Source of the DNA: Syntrophaceae bacterium
GTDB taxonomy: Bacteria; Desulfobacterota; Syntrophorhabdia; Syntrophorhabdales; WCHB1-27
Assembly: GCA_003165115.1 (NCBI GenBank)
Contig: PLSJ01000369.1
Location: 1-16,064, forward strand
Direction: 5' to 3'
DNA length: 16,064 nucleotides
The translations under genes and the position numbers were made by a program. Shown here piece after piece: positions 13,281 through 16,064 of the stretch; within the stretch, counting starts at the first letter, position 1, and each line of letters opens with the position of its first letter. A model generated the notes under the pieces. It worked only from the letters and a program-made list of their open reading frames with translations, searched no databases and was not told where the DNA came from.

Positions 13281-13991
13281 CTATATCGCCAGATAAGATT
13301 TTTTGATGTAATCGTCGTCGATCAGGTCTTCACTCCTCCCCTCGAGGGCGACCCTGCCGTGCTCCAGGACGTAGGTCCTTTCGGTTATGGCCAGCGTCTG
13401 GAAGACATTCTGCTCCACCAGTAATATGGCGACTCCCGTTTCGTGGATCCGCTTGATGTGCTGGAATATCTGGAGCACGATGGACGGCTGCAGACCGAGG
13501 GAAGGCTCGTCGAAGAGGATGAGCTTGGGGCTGCTCATGAGCGCCCTGCCTATGCAGAGCATCTGCCGCTCCCCCCCGCTCAGGGTCTTGGCTTTTTGGG
13601 TCAAACGCTCCTCGATGCGCGGGAACATCCCGAAGACCTGCTTCATCATCTCCTTTATCTGTTCGGGTCTCGTGTAGCCGCCCAGGTAGAGGTTGTCATA
13701 GACGCTCATCTCGGGGAAGACGGATGCCCCCTCCGGGACAATGGCGATGCCCTGGTCGATGATCTTTTCCGTGTTCATGCCCTTCAGGTCGAGGCCGTCC
13801 AAAAAGATGCCGCCGCCGTCATGGTTCCTGCCTGCCTTCACGAGCCCCAGCACGCTCTTCAGCAAGGTGGACTTGCCGGCGCTGTTCGGCCCTATGATCG
13901 AGACAAGCTCACCCTTCCCGACCGTCACGTCCATGTCGAAGAGCACCTGGACGTCGCCATAGTATGCGTCGAGGTGCCTTATACGGAGCAT
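13281..13991 (-). CDS. livF: LivF-type ABC transporter ATP-binding protein
   Basis: Second ATPase of a branched-chain amino acid-type (HAAT family) ABC importer, 236 residues. Walker A is GPNSAGKST (34-42), with a Ser where most LivF proteins have Gly; this still fits G-x4-G-K-S/T. The signature is LSGGERQ (137-143), Walker B LILFDEP (157-163) with catalytic E162, and the switch region reads LVEQN (191-195), usual for LivF. Start ATG at 13991 overlaps livG by 13 bases. LIV-type importers next to aromatic degradation genes often carry aromatic acids rather than leucine. Nicotinate or a related ring acid is the natural guess here, not shown by the ATPase sequence itself. Confidence 0.93.
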   Translation of the reverse strand: MLRIRHLDAYYGDVQVLFDMDVTVGKGELVSIIGPNSAGKSTLLKSVLGLVKAGRNHDGGGIFLDGLDLKGMNTEKIIDQGIAIVPEGASVFPEMSVYDNLYLGGYTRPEQIKEMMKQVFGMFPRIEERLTQKAKTLSGGERQMLCIGRALMSSPKLILFDEPSLGLQPSIVLQIFQHIKRIHETGVAILLVEQNVFQTLAITERTYVLEHGRVALEGRSEDLIDDDYIKKSYLAI

Positions 13992-14707
13992 ATCTTTTCC
14001 CCCAGGTAAGCCTGGATCACCCGGTCGTCGCTACAGACCTCGACGGGAAGGCCCTCACCGATCTTTTCCCCGTAACTCAGCACTATCAGCCTCTCGCAGA
14101 CACCCATGATCGCCTGCATGATATGCTCCACGATGATGAGCGTCTTCCCTCTTTTCTTCAGCTCCCTTATGATCTCCATCCCTTCTTCGAGCTCCCTGGG
14201 GTTCAGGCCGGCCAGGTTTTCATCCATCAGGATCAGGTCTGCCCCCGTGCCGAGGGCACGGGCCAGTTCCAGCCTCCTTCTCTTCGCCAGGGAGACCTGT
14301 GTCGACCGCATATCTTTCACGTCCGCGATGTTGAGGAATTCCATGATCTCCTCGGCCTTGCTCTCAGACGCTTTCTTCGTGAGGTTACGGCCGAACATGA
14401 GCGCGATGAGCACATTCTCCTTCACCGTCAGGGTCAAAAAGGGATGGACGACCTGGGACGTCTTCGTGATGCCCGTCCGGCAGATGCGGTGGGGTGGAAG
14501 GTTCCTGACGCTCTTGCCCTTGAAGACGACGTCGCCCCCGTCGGGCCTGTAGATGCCGACGATCACATTAAAGAGGGTGGTCTTGCCGGCCCCGTTCGGC
14601 CCTATGATGCCGACTATCTCGCCTTCCTCCAGGTCGAAGCTCACGTTGTTGAGGGCCTTTAAGGCCCCGAAGTTTTTTTTGAGGTCCCTCACCGCAAGAA
14701 GGCTCAT
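13979..14707 (-). CDS. livG: LivG-type ABC transporter ATP-binding protein
   Basis: First ATPase of the LIV-type importer, 242 residues from the ATG at 14707, which overlaps the livM stop in an ATGA junction. A longer frame reaching 14965 is rejected because its extra residues are a His/Arg-rich shadow of livM. Walker A is GPNGAGKTT (36-44). The signature is unusual: VSLAKRRRLELARAL (138-152) instead of LS-G/Y-GQ, and Walker B runs LILMDENLAGLNP (158-170) with Asn where Pro is standard after D-E. I have seen similar S-L-A-K and D-E-V-M-A-G-L variants in LivG proteins of anaerobic proteobacteria, so this looks like a subfamily trait and not decay. The characteristic LivG C-terminus (SYGEKIGEGLPVEV, 211-224) is present. 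Confidence 0.93.
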   Translation of the reverse strand: MSLLAVRDLKKNFGALKALNNVSFDLEEGEIVGIIGPNGAGKTTLFNVIVGIYRPDGGDVVFKGKSVRNLPPHRICRTGITKTSQVVHPFLTLTVKENVLIALMFGRNLTKKASESKAEEIMEFLNIADVKDMRSTQVSLAKRRRLELARALGTGADLILMDENLAGLNPRELEEGMEIIRELKKRGKTLIIVEHIMQAIMGVCERLIVLSYGEKIGEGLPVEVCSDDRVIQAYLGEKICSV

Positions 14708-15627
14708 TTCCGGAATCTCCTGAAAGAGAGCAGCCCGATGAAGCCGCTTGGCACGAATATGACCACCACGAGGAGGATGACGCCCAGCATGAGGAGGTAC
14801 GTATAGAGCAGGCTGGCGCCTATGGTCTCGTTGGCGATGCTGAGCACGACGGCGCCGATGACGGGGCCGAAGACGGTGCCGATGCCGCCGAAAAGGGCCA
14901 TGATGATCATGTGGATCGTATGGGTCACACTGAAGACGTCCAGGGGGCTGATGTAGGTCAGCCAATAGGCGTTTATGCCGCCCAGGACGCCGATCATCAC
15001 GCCGGTAACGGCGTAGACCGACACCTTGCTGCGCTGGGTGTTTATCCCCGCGAGCTCCGCGGAATTCTCCGCCTCCTTGATGGCCTTCAGGGCATACCCG
15101 AATTTGTTCCTGTCCGTGAGAAAAACGACGAAAACGATGAGGCCGACCACGACAAGGAAGGTATAATAGAAAAAGGTCTCGTCATGGGCGATGGGCAGCG
15201 TGATGCCGTGGCTCCCCTCGAAGAGGGTGATATGAAAGGTCCTGTCGAATTCGAGCACGATCTGGCTGACGGCCTCGGCGAATGCCAGGGTCGCGATGCC
15301 GAAGTAGGCGCCCCGGAGCTTCATCGTGTGCTTCCCGATAAAAATGGCGATCGCGCCCGACAGGAGCCCGCTTATCACGACGGCGGGGAAAAAGGGCAAG
15401 CCCGCCTTCGTCATCAATAACGCCGTGGCATAGTTCCCTATGCCGAAATAGGCGACGGCGCCGAAGTCGATGTAGCCGGTGAAGCCCGAGGTAAGGTTCC
15501 ATGCGGAAGCCAGGCCGATCCAGAGAAATATCATGGAGAGGGTCCGGTAGTAGTAGCCTTCCAGCTTCAGCGCGGGAACGAGAAGGAGGGCAAGGAAGAC
15601 GGCGATCCACACGATCTGCTTTCTCAT
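14704..15627 (-). CDS. livM: LivM-type ABC transporter permease
   Basis: Membrane subunit of the LIV-type importer, 307 residues with about nine hydrophobic segments. Family landmarks are LTSGFTGYIDFGAVAYFGIGNYA beginning near residue 45 (the LivM/LivH G-x-x-s-x-G helix), GAYFGIATLAFAE, RNKFGYALKAIKEAENSAELAGIN (the cytoplasmic coupling loop), and GGIGTVFGPVIGAVVL near the C-terminus. It starts in an ATGA overlap with livH and ends in an ATGA overlap with livG, so all the transporter genes are translationally coupled. No truncation is apparent. Confidence 0.93.
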   Translation of the reverse strand: MRKQIVWIAVFLALLLVPALKLEGYYYRTLSMIFLWIGLASAWNLTSGFTGYIDFGAVAYFGIGNYATALLMTKAGLPFFPAVVISGLLSGAIAIFIGKHTMKLRGAYFGIATLAFAEAVSQIVLEFDRTFHITLFEGSHGITLPIAHDETFFYYTFLVVVGLIVFVVFLTDRNKFGYALKAIKEAENSAELAGINTQRSKVSVYAVTGVMIGVLGGINAYWLTYISPLDVFSVTHTIHMIIMALFGGIGTVFGPVIGAVVLSIANETIGASLLYTYLLMLGVILLVVVIFVPSGFIGLLSFRRFRK

Positions 15628-16064
15628 TCGACGATCCCCTTACCCAAAATGCCCTGCGGTTTCAGCACGAGGATAATAAAAAGGAGAATAAAGGTTATGG
15701 CCATGGAAAGGCCCGAGTTCAGGTAGGTGGCGGTCAGCGACTGAATGACGCCAAGGAGCAGGCCGCCGACCAGCGCGCCGGGGATGTATCCCATACCCCC
15801 GAGCACGACCACGCAGAAGGCGATGATCGTGTAGGGGAGCCCCATCTGCGGATAGATCACGAAGTGCGTGGAGATGAGGCCGCCGGCAAGACCGGTGATC
15901 GCGGCCCCGAGGGCAAAGGTGAGGGCATACACCTTCTTGATGTCGATGCCCACGAGACGGGCCATTTCCTTGTCCTGGCTCGCCGCGCGAATGGCTTTCC
16001 CGTACCGGGCTTTTTCCAGGAACAGGTAGACGCCGAAGGTCGTGCAGATGGCGATGAGGAACGT
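15624..16064 (-). CDS. livH: LivH-type ABC transporter permease, 5' end outside the window
   Basis: The reading frame is open to the window edge, giving the last 146 residues of a LIV-type permease. The visible part starts with a membrane segment, then the EAA-like coupling loop ARYGKAIRAASQDKEMARLV, then GIDIKKVYALTFALGAAITG and GLPYTIIAFCVVVLGGMGYI, all typical of LivH. The C-terminus is KPQGILGKGIVE. An internal ATG at 15965 is not the start. No substrate-binding protein (LivK type), which would identify the ligand, is in the window; it may lie upstream of livH, beyond 16064. Confidence 0.92.
   Translation of the reverse strand, partial: TFLIAICTTFGVYLFLEKARYGKAIRAASQDKEMARLVGIDIKKVYALTFALGAAITGLAGGLISTHFVIYPQMGLPYTIIAFCVVVLGGMGYIPGALVGGLLLGVIQSLTATYLNSGLSMAITFILLFIILVLKPQGILGKGIVE

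Noticed and set aside
14708..14965. N-terminal extension of livG to 14965
   Set aside because: The added 86 residues are His/Pro/Arg-rich and are an out-of-frame reading of livM; the ATGA overlap at 14704-14707 gives a standard LivG N-terminus.
1..16064. CRISPR arrays, tRNA or rRNA genes, insertion sequences, integrases, attachment sites
   Set aside because: No regularly spaced repeats, tRNA-like cloverleaf, transposase or recombinase sequence was found on either strand by reading; composition and coding style look uniform across the window.

Overview
The window (about 60% G+C by eye) looks like a chromosomal segment from a strictly anaerobic bacterium. A ferredoxin-linked iron-sulfur reductase, a fermentation-type enamidase, a TRAP carboxylate transporter behind a sigma-54-type promoter, LIV-type ABC transporters and a formate dehydrogenase maturation factor together suggest a Desulfobacterota-like (syntrophic or sulfate-reducing) host. 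That taxonomic call is inference; there is no rRNA or other phylogenetic marker here.

Layout. Plus strand, 1-2325: fdhD behind a good sigma-70 promoter, a Sir2 NAD-dependent deacylase, and a small VanZ-like membrane protein. Two hairpins between 2336 and 2404 separate these from the minus-strand genes; the one nearer dctP is a textbook intrinsic terminator for the minus strand. Minus strand, 5322-2412: a TRAP transporter operon dctQ-dctM-dctP. Its roughly 400 bp upstream region holds a sigma-54 -24/-12 promoter, two upstream dyads and a palindrome over the predicted start site. Minus strand, from beyond 16064 down to 5719: one tightly packed run, livH (cut by the window edge)-livM-livG-livF-[2Fe-2S subunit]-[FAD subunit]-[molybdopterin subunit]-enamidase-6-hydroxynicotinate reductase-UPF0280-AA_synth (DUF1185). 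Nearly all junctions overlap or are only a few bases apart, so it reads as a single transcription unit.

How it fits together. The three-subunit molybdenum hydroxylase, the reductase and the enamidase correspond to the first three steps of nicotinate fermentation known from Eubacterium barkeri: nicotinate to 6-hydroxynicotinate, to 1,4,5,6-tetrahydro-6-oxonicotinate, to 2-formylglutarate plus ammonia. The liv genes would import the ring compound or a related acid; the neighbouring TRAP system may import or recover a carboxylate. The later E. barkeri steps (2-formylglutarate to propionate and pyruvate) are not in this window. Instead two poorly characterised proteins are translationally coupled to the reductase: a UPF0280 protein that keeps ApbE-like motifs (candidate flavin transferase for the reductase) and an AA_synth/DUF1185 protein of unknown activity. 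These two are the most promising undescribed parts. The exact ring substrate is inferred from gene context, not proven.
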